DNA of 64,000 nucleotides, taken from the NCBI GenBank assembly GCA_013365325.1, contig JABVXV010000017.1, forward strand, positions 452,292 to 516,291, in the 5' to 3' direction. This document shows positions 26,201-38,800 of the stretch, one piece after another. Within the stretch, counting starts at the first letter, position 1; each line of letters starts with the position of its first letter. The position numbers and the translations under genes were made by a program. Source of the stretch: Dipetalonema caudispina (lineage: Eukaryota > Nematoda > Chromadorea > Rhabditida > Onchocercidae). The notes beneath the pieces were generated by a model. The model was not told the origin of the DNA, did not search any database, and was given only the letters and a program-made list of their open reading frames with translations.

Positions 26201-28068
26201 AGAATTTCGAACAATCTATCAGTTAGTTTCTTCTAAATGAAGAATTCAGAAATTATGCACGACATTGTTAAGGAATATGAAAATTTGACTATCCTTCATC
26301 AGCTTACCTTTTTATTGATAAGGAGTACATGAAAACTAAAACAAATATAGACTATATAGATCGAGGCCGAAGCGAAATTTTAAACTGAATACTTTAAAAG
26401 ACATATACAATGTAGGATTTCTACAAAATTCATTTATTTCAACAAATTTAAATAAGTTCTAAATGTTACTGAAGAGACTTTCAGCAAGTAAACACTTCAC
26501 GGAAAACGATAAGAAAACTTTAATGCTCGTAAACCGATACTGTTCGAAAAGTTCAGCAAATAACATTTATATGTTTTGTTGTCAATTTCATCATTTCATA
26601 GACTATTATTAAATCAATTAACGTCTAAAATGTTTCAATTTCTTTCCAAAATTCGAAGAAAAAGAAAACTTTTACATTATCAGTAGCCAAGTTTGCGATC
26701 CGTAGCCAGATAAGGAAATGAGATTTCTGAAATTCGAAAAATTAGGCACACTTTGTAAGCACTTAACCCAGACAACCAAATAAGTCAATGTAGAATATCA
26801 GCCATTTGCAAACCAGACAAACTAACAAGAAGAAAGAGAGGTGGAAGAGAAAGATATTAGATGAAATGAAATTAGATTTTCGGCCGATATATGAAACAGG
26901 AAATGTATTAAAAGAAGGAGGTCTTAATAGAATTTGCCTGTGTAGACCAGAAGTGATGAGTAAACAGGCTATGGAGCATTGCTCGGTACCGCTTAGTAAA
27001 AGTATGATGGAAATGGAGAACAGATGGTAGCGACATTTAAGCTGGAAAAATAAATATGCAACAGATAAATGCTGGGATCGAAGAAGCAAAAGCCTAGGAC
27101 TCCATGTAAACATTTCTTCCTATCCATCTATTATTTCACTGCAGTAGCTCATCTATGTTAATGAAGAGAAGATAATGAAGGATTATGAGCGGTCACATAT
27201 TTTTAATACAGTAAAAAAGCGAAACGGCTTTTAATTATAGATTTAACTAGACACTAGCGGGATAGATGTTATCCGATTGATCATGAAAGATTGCTCTCAA
27301 ATAATGTAAGTTCCGATGAAGGGAAATTGATAGAAAACAGAATGAACGATTTCCTCATGAAAGGAAAGCATTTACTTATCCATCTGTTTTTGTTTGTTGA
27401 ACAAAAATGACGAATTTTCCGTAAGTCTTAAAACTATAGAAAAAAGCTTGAAAGCATTTTTCAAGGCTTCCCTGAACATTAATGAATATTTATATTTTGA
27501 AATTAAAGTAATTTACCAAGAAGCGATCACTTAGAATCCGAACAAACACCGTCATTCAACCAAACAGATAGTATGGAATTCTGACGTGAAGAGAATACGC
27601 GGCTCGAATTAATCAAAAACACAGCCAGGAATAATATGAGATGGTAACAATGAATATAACTCAATCTATCAGGCTGGTCTTATTAGCTTTGTATGACATT
27701 TTGCAAAACTTAGAAAATGCAAAGGATGAGCTCAGGCCTGCTTTATCACCGTTGCATATCTAGATACACTAGGCCCAGTTTTCATAATGACTCAGGCATG
27801 GTGATTGAAATGTTGCCTTGATAAATCCATAAGGGATAGGAAGTGAGTGAGGATGTTGTTATGCCTTTGTGTGTGTTTGTGTGTATGTGTGTGTGTTTGG
27901 GTGTGTGTGGGTGTCATAATGGTTGGGTGTAGGTGAAAGTGGGCTTTATTTATAGGTTGAGGACGTAGTTAAAGTGTAATATAAACCAGTATGAGAGGTA
28001 AGTAGGGTGCATTGAATTTCATTTTTTTTAAAATCATTAATGATAGCGAGCAGCCGTTGTTGATCAAA
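23205..28068. other. Gene-poor gap
   Basis: About 4.9 kb with no gene I can support. The two opposed open frames at 26763-27113 (minus) and 26806-27030 (plus) overlap in a purine-skewed stretch and have no recognisable composition. A GT-rich microsatellite lies near the right end. A weak ankyrin-like frame on the minus strand near 25850-25958 is described among the findings. Confidence 0.45.
27867..27915. repeat. GT-rich microsatellite
   Basis: An interrupted (TG)n tract of about 49 bases with TTT and GGG interruptions. Confidence 0.8.
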
Positions 28069-29405
28069 TCACTGAACGGAGGGACAGTGCATCATGAAGA
28101 GAGGGCCAGATAGTAATACCTAAGCAGTGGATGATCATTTTTAAAAGTTTTTGTTAGAATGTAATAAAAGAGCTACCTATTACATCATTTCAATATGATT
28201 TCATCGATAACATATGATGAAATTGAATAAAAATTAAGCGGAAATTAAAAGGAAATGTTTGAGTAGCTTTACCTCAATATGAACGTACTTCTTGGTCGTA
28301 ATTTTGTGTCGATTTTTTTCTCGCTTTCGTCTGGCTCTTAAGTAACCATCCCGATTTGGTAAACTGGAGTCCAAGGCTGCTAGGTTTATTTTCCCCAAAC
28401 CTAGTGAGACACCACGAGCTGTTCCTAACATTTGTAGGAGCAAAACGGAATCGTAGGATTTAACTTCAAGTACAGCAGATTTTAGATATTCCTTCTGAAT
28501 TACCTCTGAAGAGTTTTTCCAGCAGTTGGAATTCAGAATAGAAAGATTTGCAGCCAAATATGAAAATGTTATCCCATCTGAAATGGCTGTTTTTTAGTGA
28601 GCTTGTTAACTTCTCCATATGACTGTGGAGTCAATAATAAATTCAGTAATATAGTATTAAATAATAAGTTCAATCATGCAACGTGTAACTGATCCTGAAA
28701 ATACTTTTTAAACGATGTGCTTAATGGGCTGTCGGCTTAACGGACGACCCCTTACGTGCTCAAAATGTGCTGCATATAAAGTCGTTAAAACATTTGCATA
28801 AGAGAGGGAGAGAGAGAGAGAGAGTAAAAAACTGAGGAAACGGATACAATTTTGTGATGTGCTAACAGTTCTCTTAATAACATAAACTGATTACAATCAT
28901 TTCATAAGTTAAGTAGTCCTGAAGCAAAATTAAGGCTGAGGCTGATTGGACTTTAACTAATCTGATGTATGACAAAAATCTTGGAATCCTGTTCACTCTA
29001 GCAGAAATTGTAACCAAATGAGTTATTTCAAGCAGCAAAATATCATGAAATCTTTCAGCAGCATTTACTTTATCATAGTAATACATACAATCCTCATGCA
29101 ATACTGTTTTACAGTATTGCATGAGGATTGTTTAAGTTATGTTTGGTAATAGAAATTCAAGATACAGGAGAAGAGAAAAACATTAGTATTCATTGATATA
29201 TCGGTCAAAAAAAGGATGATATGTACTTAGCAAAATCATAACTTTCAATAGGGAAACGTGTGCTAATTGCAAGTTTTTCTTTGCGCGTTTTTAAATTATC
29301 AGAAATCATTCCGAAAATTTCGGTTTTTTTTTCTTTTTCAAATCTGAAGTAAACAAATAACCTGTTAAGGACAACAAAACTCGTATACAAAGGAGAATGA
29401 TGCAT
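28069..29405 (-). CDS. Unrecognised protein, five exons
   Basis: I do not recognise this gene, but five exons join with consistent phase into 238 codons: 29405-29362, 29343-29243, 29103-28888, 28577-28273, 28119-28069. The joins use GTTATT, GTTATG, GTTTAT and GTAAAG donors with CAG or TAG acceptors. The largest exon (101 codons) is clearly richer in G+C and in balanced amino acids than the surroundings. Segments include ILHEDCMYYYDKVNAAERFH, ALILLQDYLTYEMIVI, LLLQMLGTARGVSLGLGKIN, a basic stretch RARRKREKNRHK and a C-terminus MMHCPSVQ. There is no signal peptide or obvious membrane helix; it looks like an alpha-helical intracellular protein or the C-terminal part of a larger one. The first exon and the 18-base gap between exons 1 and 2 are doubtful: 29362-29343 is too short for a normal intron, so the true start may be further upstream. 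Exon 3 begins inside a perfect hairpin. Confidence 0.5.
28801..28824. repeat. (AG)n microsatellite
   Basis: AGAGAGGGAG followed by uninterrupted AG units, 24 bases, inside an intron of the unrecognised gene. Confidence 0.8.
29087..29131. repeat. Perfect 21-bp inverted repeat with 3-base loop
   Basis: The arms 29087-29107 and 29111-29131 are exact reverse complements (right arm begins ACAGTATTGCATGAGG), separated by TTT. On the minus strand the predicted 3' splice site of exon 3 of the unrecognised gene (AG at 29105-29104) lies in the stem next to the loop. The inverted copy occupies the place where a polypyrimidine tract is expected. Confidence 0.95.
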
Positions 29406-32400
29406 AATGATAAATAGATTAACTCTTTGAGGATCTCATTGATAATGGGATTAACTCCAGGTCGTTGATAGACGTCATTAATCAATAAATAACTAAGTAC
29501 TGCATTGTTTAATCATGAAGCTATGAATAAATAAAGTTGACAGAGTTCCGTATTTCTCGTTCTAAAGAAGTGTTTAAAATTAGAACCTGAATTGAGACAA
29601 ATTTTGGAAACTTTCTTTGGACATGGGAAGTATTTAAAACTTGAAATCATTAGGCATATTTTTATTTATTTGTACATCAAAGGATCAGTCAAAATGATTA
29701 AAAGTACGGGAATTTCATTTTTCAGCCAAGGCTGAATAGACATTTATTTGCATGCTGGCTAATTTTGCTAAGTTGTAGTTATAATACAGTAGAATGAATA
29801 CGTTGGGCGGTGACGTACATTTGACGTATGTAAAAGAATGAAATGGGTAAAGTAGCGTAGTGTGTGGATGCTTTTAATTTTGTGGGATACAAGTAAAAGA
29901 GAAGTTAAGTATTTGTTTAGAGGAATGCCAAGAATAGAAAAGTGCATAACGTAACACATGGAGGACAGTTCTTGACCTTTTCTTTGTTTTTCTTTGCTAT
30001 TAACAAATTTTTGCATTATATATCGAAGCATTTGACAACATTTAGCAAATGATTATTTTTGTCAATTTCGGAATTTTATTGTTATGTTGAAAATTCCGAA
30101 ATTTTTCTATTGAGATAAAGAGTTCAATGAGCAAAAAATTATGTTGGCTAAGCTCACAATCTTGCCAGTTAACATTAATGATACTTTTTGATTGTCACGA
30201 GAAGTTTCATTTCAGAATCCTTGTGGATAAAGATGTCACTTGTTTAACTTGTTTGTTCTGGCCTGACACCTCCTACCTTATAGAAATATCTTTAAATAGT
30301 ATTAAACCATTTTAATTTTTATTGCATCTAAGAAGTTTTTTAGTAGGATAGGTGTATCGGAGGCACAATATTTTTTATCTTCGAAGTATTCAGTGTCGAA
30401 ATATTAACTTTTTTTTTTCATTCTGCTTTTTTTCATAATTATTTAGGAAAAGAGATGATAAAATTAGTAAATGCAAGCATTTTAAGCTAGTAAACCATAA
30501 AATTTCGTATATTCGAGTGACGCAAAGCTGAACATTTTGTTTTAATTGTTAATTTATACTGTCACTAATTATTTCGTAAAATTTTCATGAATGGTATACG
30601 TATGGAAATCTTGTATTCCAAAAAGAAAAATTAATATTTAATTGCTGGAAATATTGCACCATCAAAGGAAATGAAAATAATTTAAGAAAAGAAAGATGGT
30701 TAATGAAGTAGCCATTATTAAAAAAACGTACAGATAGCTCTATCAAGAAGGCTACTTGAGTTTCAATTCAGCATGTGGAGTAAATTAAGAATTATTGTCC
30801 TAGTCCCTCTGAAAAATATGGGCAAAATCTTGTGGTACTCTCTTTCAGCAAAGTTTTCTCGAAATTTTTTATGTCTGCTGACTTTGTACCGATTGTTCAG
30901 CAAACTTCTATTCCCAGATCAAATGTCATCCTCAAATTCTGCAGTTGAATAATACTGTCCTTGAAGTTAGCCAGAAGATAGATAGTAGAAAACCATAAAT
31001 TTTCTGAAAGAAGATGAAATTCTTCCTGAAGCATATGGAAATGGCAAAGTGGGATTACTCATTTACAATAGCTGAGTCGGTTATAATTTTGTAAATTGTG
31101 ATCGGCAGTTGCAAAATTGATACAATAATTTGTAGGTTAGGATCGGAGATCAGATACGATCCTGAGGAACCCATTGATGAAAGTTCTAAAATTGGTAAAA
31201 CTCTTAAACATCCATTCGTACATCAAAGAAGATATCTATCCCTTTCCATGCGAATTTTCCTACGAATTGAATAAATAGAAAAATAGAAAGTCATAGAACT
31301 GATTATAGAAATTTACAGTCAAAAGAGAAATTAAATTCAGTGATGCAATTTGACGTTAGTATCGCATTACTTTAAGGCACATGATGAAAAAGATCGAGGA
31401 AGATCTGAATAGAAAAAGATGTAGAAAAGTATGGGAGGCGTATAAGAGTAGTGTTTATTCAGTTAAGGCAAGTCCAGAGAAAAGATATATAGTAAGTGAG
31501 GCTTGGTAAAGCTGAATTTTGAATTTATGAGGTGACATGCCTATAGATGCGTAACGGGTGGTTAGGGACACTGTCTGAGTCCATTATTCTAACCAAGATT
31601 TCGAATCGCCCCCATTCGATGAAGTAGTCCATTATCAAGTAAACTGGGCACAGTTTAACAAAACACTCATATAGACAGATACACATGTACATACTTAAAC
31701 AGACACCTATACACAATTCTCGATAAAGGAGACGTGTAACACACAGATGAAAAGTAAAGAAAAAGCTAATTTGCATTGCACGACGTGTCACATTCACCGC
31801 CCTGGCACTTTACTTTATTTTACTTTTCTCTTCAATGTCACACTTTTCATCATTCATTTGAAAAGCATTTGAGTGTTCATTCATATTCAAGCATTTTATT
31901 TATGAAACAGTTAGCTGATCAATCTATCTTGATCAATCAACATTAACATCCTTCAATTGCATTAAATTAATGAAAATTTCTCTATTTTACTCCATTATTT
32001 TCATTAATATAGTTTGTTAATCAATTGCAAATGAATTATCATTACTAATATCATAAAAATTATTGAAATGAACCAATACAATGAATAAATAAACTTGCGC
32101 TATAACCGTACGACAACAACAGATCAGTTATTACAGTTACAACACATAGAAAAGAGGTACATCATTTATAAACTCAAAGTAAGAGATGAATGTTGTAATA
32201 ATAAAAAGTTGAATATTTGGAGAAGTTATCTTCCAATTTGAAATTTCAAAAATTACAATCGCTAGAAAAATCCAAGATAACTTTCAAACAATGCCGAAAT
32301 TCGCTGGAATTAATGTCTAAAAGCGAAAATACCAATTTTACTCTTTCTGTATGAACTTGTTTTACTTTGCCAAATAGCATCTATAGGTTATCGGAAATCT

Positions 32401-35400
32401 GAAGTATGCTGAAGCTTACAAATAACTCAATAAAATAGATATGAAGTATTATTACTAAAATTCTTGCCAGACAACTAAGTCATTGGTTTAAGAAGTTATC
32501 AGTAAGTGAAGCGATCACGCTGCATTCAGAGTCAATAAAAAGTCCTTCACTCTCATATATCAACATAATTTCAAGCAAAGCTTCTGCAGTTAATAAATCC
32601 TAAGGAATATGAAGAAGGCCATCAGCCAAAAGGAATAGATGAGTGCTACTGCCAGTACATATATAAAGTTATGAAAAGGCCTTTTGTTTTTCTTTTTCCT
32701 CTGTCCCTCCTCTTATCTCTTCAAGACGAGTCATTTCCTCATGACACGGCCACTTTAAAAGTGAAAAAAGAGCCTGGAATTCAAGAAAACATATCTGAGC
32801 GCTTCTTTGTCACCATTCTATCCGCCTTCTTCTTTCTGTTATTCGTATCTTGTGTTGGATCGCCTATTGCGGCCATTTTTAAAGCAAACAATTTTTATAC
32901 CTTTTAAATAGAACTGGCAAAAATTGGATGATTTATGACCAAATCCTTGAATCACGTCTTTCTATTCCCATATGATACGTCAAGATAGAAGAGATGAATG
33001 ATCCTTCGAATTCTTCAGGCATGCATCTCTGCCTATATTGGTCTATCTTCACCGATCGATATGTAAGTAAGAAATGGAAAAGTGTGCAGAGGTCACTGTG
33101 TGACCATCGTATTATATTAACTGACGAAAAGTGATAAATTCTGAGTGACAGAAACAAAAAGGATTTGTCGTTTTCTTAAATAGAAACCTTACCCTCATTT
33201 TTACAACTATAATTATTAATTGAATAGTTAATGCTGTACTAATGGACAATATGATCACTATATATAATAACAATAATTATTAAATTACATAATTGCAGTA
33301 CTTCATTGCATGATTACAACATGACTACAGTACTATATTCCTAATCACTGTAGATGTTTATGATATCTACAATTGATTAGTCAAGATATTTGATTATTAC
33401 GTTCATCATTATGCAGAAATTCTGTTTAAGATTTTTTTTTTTTTTTTCATTTTCGATGATGTTTGAGTGGAAGTGTTTTGCAATGGCTGTCAAGGCATAT
33501 TTTGAAGGCCTTTCAGAAATTATAAATCTAGACTCCTAACTTCTCTTATACAACTCTGTTTTATCTATTGCATCAAGTTTTTGACTTGTTTAGAATCTAG
33601 TCTTAGTTTGTACTCGAAATCTCTACAACAAAATATCCAGCACCTCATGATACTTCTTTAGAGATTCATTATTTATCCTAAATCTAAACCATTACCAAAA
33701 TCTTGAAATAATTTCTGCCATGAATTGTTATAATATTTTTGAAATCATTTGAATTTAAAATAGAGAAAAAATCCATGACCACAATTAACAGTAGAAAGAC
33801 TTGAGGCTTTGGATACATCTAGCAATCAGTTTCACTCTCTGTGTCCTATACTTTCTTCTTATTTTTTTCTTATTTTTAACTCGTAATTTTGAGAAATATC
33901 AACTAAAATTTTTAAAAAATTTTGTATGAGTCAAATTCTCCTATGAAACGAACAAACCACCTATCAAAAATATTTTATCCTTGTTATTTTCAAAAAAGAG
34001 AAAATAGTGCACTATTTTCTATAAAATCTTTCGCATTGAGTTTTATAAACGAGGAGTTTATTATTTTTTTGGATACATCTTTTCGAATCGATGAAAATTT
34101 ATCGTGCTTGAGACAAATTTTATTTTAATTTTCATGAAAGCAGTTTGTTATCTTTCCCGGTTGCAATTAAATGTTGATTGAGTAGTCAAAGTAATAGTAG
34201 CAAAAGATTGTTTTTCAATAATGCAAATGCCGGATAAATAAGACACTGATTTCGTATCAGTATATCAACATTGTTAACACTTCTCGTCCTATGCTTTCTT
34301 GACTTCGATTGATTCTTCTATTGTTGTGTTATTTGTTTGAAAAAATCAATAATTTCAAACATTTTTTTGTATAAATCGAAGTTTTGTATCAAAAATCAAT
34401 TAAAATATAGAATTTCCGTATAAATCCAAATAAGTTATAACTACATTATCCAAGATCAGAAACGTATTAACTTTAAATTGAAGTATCATATGCTGTACGG
34501 ATTTTTCTCTTATCATAAAAGCTACTGATTTAAAGTTTTATTGCCATTTTCTCAAGACTGAATGCTTAAACATATTGTTCAAAAAAACCATACAGTTAAT
34601 TAGTAATCCAATTAGTCATGACCCAGAGCCGACTATCTGCTGGCTAGTTACAATAATGATTGCTTAATTGTAATTTAATTAATGTTTCAAATATCAACAC
34701 TCCTACTCGCTTATCTATTTTCCAGGACATAAAATAATATCTGTCTAAGAAAAAAATATGAAAATTTCTGAATCAATAAGGGTAAAGGAAAAATTGAGGC
34801 ACATTGATTATTTCAAGATTGTTCATAATAAATTTTGAGCTATGCTATATTTATGAGCAGAGAAATACGCGTATCATTTTCATTTTCATAAGGCGTCTGT
34901 CAGTCGGGAAGCACTTGCTTGTTGACTTTTTAATTCTTTCGTAAACATTCTGAAAATATAAATGAACTATTTGCATGTGGAAGAAACTAGAAATGCATGG
35001 TGAACTTTCAACTCCTATCCTTTCCCTTTGAACTTCTCTCTTCCGTATAAAAGTCATCTCGAAATTGCGCATTATGTTTAGTTGAAATAATTTTATGTCT
35101 TAAAATAGTTGAACTGGAAAGAACTCACTCTCCAAATTTGAATATATAAAAAAGATTTGTCTCGCTGTCAAGGACATGCACCTGTTCGCATTTCCAATTG
35201 AAACCTTGCTAAAATGCAATAATTTTGCAAAAAGTTATTCATGAAATTCTAAAAAGTGATTTTCAAAACAATATAATTTAAACTTTCCATCTTTTAGTTA
35301 GTTTAATTAGCAGTGCTACTTTCTGTAATACTGCTGGAGTGAGACCACAATTTCATTTGAACTGATGTTAAATTTCAGAAATCCTAACTAAAGCTGAACA

Positions 35401-35818
35401 TATGATTTACAGCACTAACATTAATCAGTTCATTTTAATCTTTGAAGTGCCTCATATCCTCATTAAATTTTGATAACATTATTTGAAATTACTAGAAAAT
35501 CTATTTTTTGTATTCATTGATTTTTGAGAATTAAAATGGCTGGATAATAAGAAGAGATAGATTTCAGGAAATGTAATTAAGCCAAGTACGATTGGTGGGA
35601 ATAAAAGATTTAAGCCCCAAAGGGTAGAGAAAAGAAATGAATGAAAACAATGATTTGGTTCAATAGCACTTAGAGGGAACTGTAGTCTTCAAGGTGAAAC
35701 ATATGTACAGCGAAAATAATATACTGAAATAGGTACGTGTAGTCCACGTTAAACAATGTGTGTTCGTCTCATCCCAACACATCAAAAATATGACAGTCAA
35801 AGTTTAAACAGTCAAAAC
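29406..35818. other. Gene-poor gap
   Basis: About 6.4 kb without a gene I can prove. Between 30878 and 31509 several short plus-strand frames with balanced composition lie near AG and GT sites, for example 31381-31509 (starts MMKKIEEDLNRKRCRKVWEA, with GTAAGT inside), but they do not join in phase. A 78-codon frame at 32671-32907 starts with a signal-peptide-like segment (MKRPFVFLFPLSLLLSL) and has a second hydrophobic stretch, without other support. A tRNA-like remnant lies near 31545-31618. Confidence 0.4.
31545..31618 (+). other. tRNA-like remnant, possibly SINE-derived
   Basis: TAACGGGTGGTTAG resembles a pol III A-box, and ATTTCGAATCGC, 46 bases downstream, resembles a B-box. The spacing fits a tRNA. 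The predicted T-stem does not pair, so this is not a working tRNA. It may be a degenerate tRNA-derived element or chance. Confidence 0.25.
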
Positions 35819-38800
35819 TTAAAATATGACAGTCAAAACTCTGACTTGACGAGATTTCACTGATATAAAAAATGAAACAAACGTGAATCCTACGTTTTCA
35901 TTCCTTATTGTGACTGCAGCAGTCAAAAGTTCGCCGATAGAAACAGCTTCTACTTCAAATATGCTCATCTGTAAATTACTAAATAAGTCAGTAATTTTGA
36001 AAATAAATGAACTTCTAACGCATTAATTCATTAAATGGGGAGGTGAAATAGGAGGAGAGGAGAAAAAAATTAAAAAGAAGAAAAAATAAGTAAACAATTC
36101 TAAAACTAAATTTAACAAACCTTCTTCTCGTGAAACGGATTAATGTCATCGTTAATTAGCTTCCTCAAGCCTGTATCGCCCTTTGTTCCACTTAATATTA
36201 AATAAACGTCAAAATCGGCACTTGATTCACCAGAATTTACAGTGATTATATAAACAACGTCTGTAAACAAAAAAAAAGAATTAATTTTTAATTCTAACAA
36301 CTTAAAGTAAGAAACCAAGTGTAAATATTTTATGTTAGGCGGAGAACGTTAAAAATTTCGGAAATTGATAAAACAAAATATAAAGGGAAATTGAATTCCA
36401 AAATTCAGAAACTTTGAGCAATTTCGAAAAGGCAAATATCTCAATCAAAGAAAAAAGTTTGCCTGCAATTCAAACAGCCTACATGAGTTAGCAAGAATTT
36501 TAGTTGCAATTTACTTGAAATAGGTGGAATATCTGGCCAGACAGCTGGGAATTCATAAACTGATTCCGATGTAAGGATCATATTTACAGCAGGAAATCGA
36601 AGTTCATCACCATTTTCAGAATCGTAAAGCTTCATCTGAAATAGACTGATTTCTTGTATTGATTCTTAGTTGAAAGTTTGAGCAGATTAAAAGGTTATGA
36701 AATGAAAAGTGGATGAATGTAACACGACAAAATAATACATTTAATAATCACAAACTTTCTGTATTTCGATGATATTTTCATCGCGATGGTTTACATCATC
36801 TGATGAATGATAGTTGAGGCGTTGCGAATCATCGATACCAACTCTCACTTTGCTTATCATTGACATGTCTGCTATTTCTTGCTGCACAAAAACTTTGATT
36901 TCCACAAAAAACTACAGGACAACTTGTGAATATAATGAAATCAGTTAGGTAAATTTTAAATAAGTATAAAAAAAGGAAGCAAGCAAGTCAGAGAATTTTC
37001 ATGCTCAGAATAATTTGAAGCACCTATTGGGGCAACCACCTGATCATAACTGAATCATATCAATTCCCATTTTCGAGAACAGCTAAGCCCCAATTTGAAT
37101 CCGACTGCTATCCAAATTTTGTTTAAAAATTTAATTCTAATCTGATAATGAAGCTTTATTTTTAGGCCTACTATAACGCAAAAAAACAAAAATCCATATA
37201 CCTGAAAAGTAATAGTCATATTGGTTGGAGTAGTGGCAACGATCGTCATCTCTCTACATGTATTTTCTGTACAAAGTGTTACTTTCGGGATCAGAGTACT
37301 ACCTTCTCCAATTTTCATTAACAGGATCCATTGAGGTTGTTTTCTTGACAATGCTTTTTTCTTACTAATTTTGGTCGAAAGGCCTTCCATTTCTATTGTT
37401 AAATTTGATTAATTTTAATTCCTAAATTCTGGAATGTACCATCGAAAATGTTTCACAAAAGTGAGTTTTTAAAAGATTCAGAAAATGATTTACCAGAAAG
37501 TAGAAGTTCCATGAAAACATCTCCAATATCGTCATATATATCCTCCTTCATTTTGTCATTCTCCTCTTCTGTAGTCTTCACGCGGTTCATTGCCAATACG
37601 TAGTGATATGGCGCATGATGTGAGTCACGAACGGTTACTTTCTCAGCGATCCAATCACTGGCCACTGCGATGTTCGCAATATGTTGCCGATCATAAATAT
37701 CTTGCAGTATTTGCATACCCCCATATATTTCGTTACCTAGAATTGTCCTATCCAATGAAGAGATTCTCATTGCAAATCAGCATTTTATCAATTTTTTCAC
37801 TCAAAGTTTTGGGTACATTAACTGTTAAGTAATTTTTACCAAATTCAACCGAAAATTTTTAATAACAATTGAGAACTCAAATTTACCAATGTCGTTCATT
37901 TTGACGTACAGTCGCGTACTTCGTATACGTCCAACGGAAACAGCTTCAGCTTTGAATGAAAGTTCCTAAACAATATGCTGCAGATGTCGAAAAACGTGTT
38001 GATAAAAAAATATCGTGAAAATAATGAAAATTATCAGTTATAAGAAAAAGTAAAATAACATCAGTTTCTTAGTATAGATGAACATCTGATTACTAATACT
38101 GAAATTGAAAATTATTGAAAATCTGTGTCCTTTATTTATCAAATATCCTGCATGGAATAACAAAATAAACTGACCTGCTTCAAATCTGAAGCACAGTTGA
38201 AATCAACAGGAAAACGACCTGTTTCACCGATTTCACCAAGTATCCTCATATATGCTACAGGCTTTTCTAGAAATCGCTGTTTTCGTGAACTTAGTTTGAT
38301 TTTCCCTTCGTAAGATAATACTGCAAATTGAGAACGTCATAGAAATTTCCGAATAATTAGTTAAAATAGACATTTTGATAATAAATGACTTGAAGTTATC
38401 TTCGGAATGACCTGTAAATTTCTGCCTTCATATGACAACAGATCCAACATATATCTTTGATGTAGAAAATCGAAAATTACCATTCAAAGGTTCGAAAGCT
38501 GCTCGAAAGACTGGAAATTCTCGAAATGGCTGCACATTCTTCTCATCACAGCCTATCTTCAACCATTTCCTTACATATGATACCATGCGTTCTTCTGTAT
38601 CCAGATCTCTGAGCTCAACATAATTCAAGTAGTAATTCGGCATTTCACCATTTCCATCAATTTCAATTCTTATTTTTAGCAAATCACCAATTTCACCAAA
38701 ATCCACCTATAAATTACACAGAAAATTTTTTTAAATAATTTGTGAAATCACGAAAGAAGTTATTCAAACTATTCTTCTACCAGAAAAATTTTTTTGAAAT

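Noticed and set aside
26763..27113. 116-codon minus-strand open frame
   Set aside because: It overlaps an equally open plus-strand frame in a purine/pyrimidine-skewed stretch, is mostly hydrophobic low-complexity residues, and has no family pattern.
32671..32907. 78-codon plus-strand frame with signal-peptide-like start
   Set aside because: Two Phe/Leu-rich stretches in T-rich DNA easily mimic a signal peptide and membrane helix; there is no splice or homology support.
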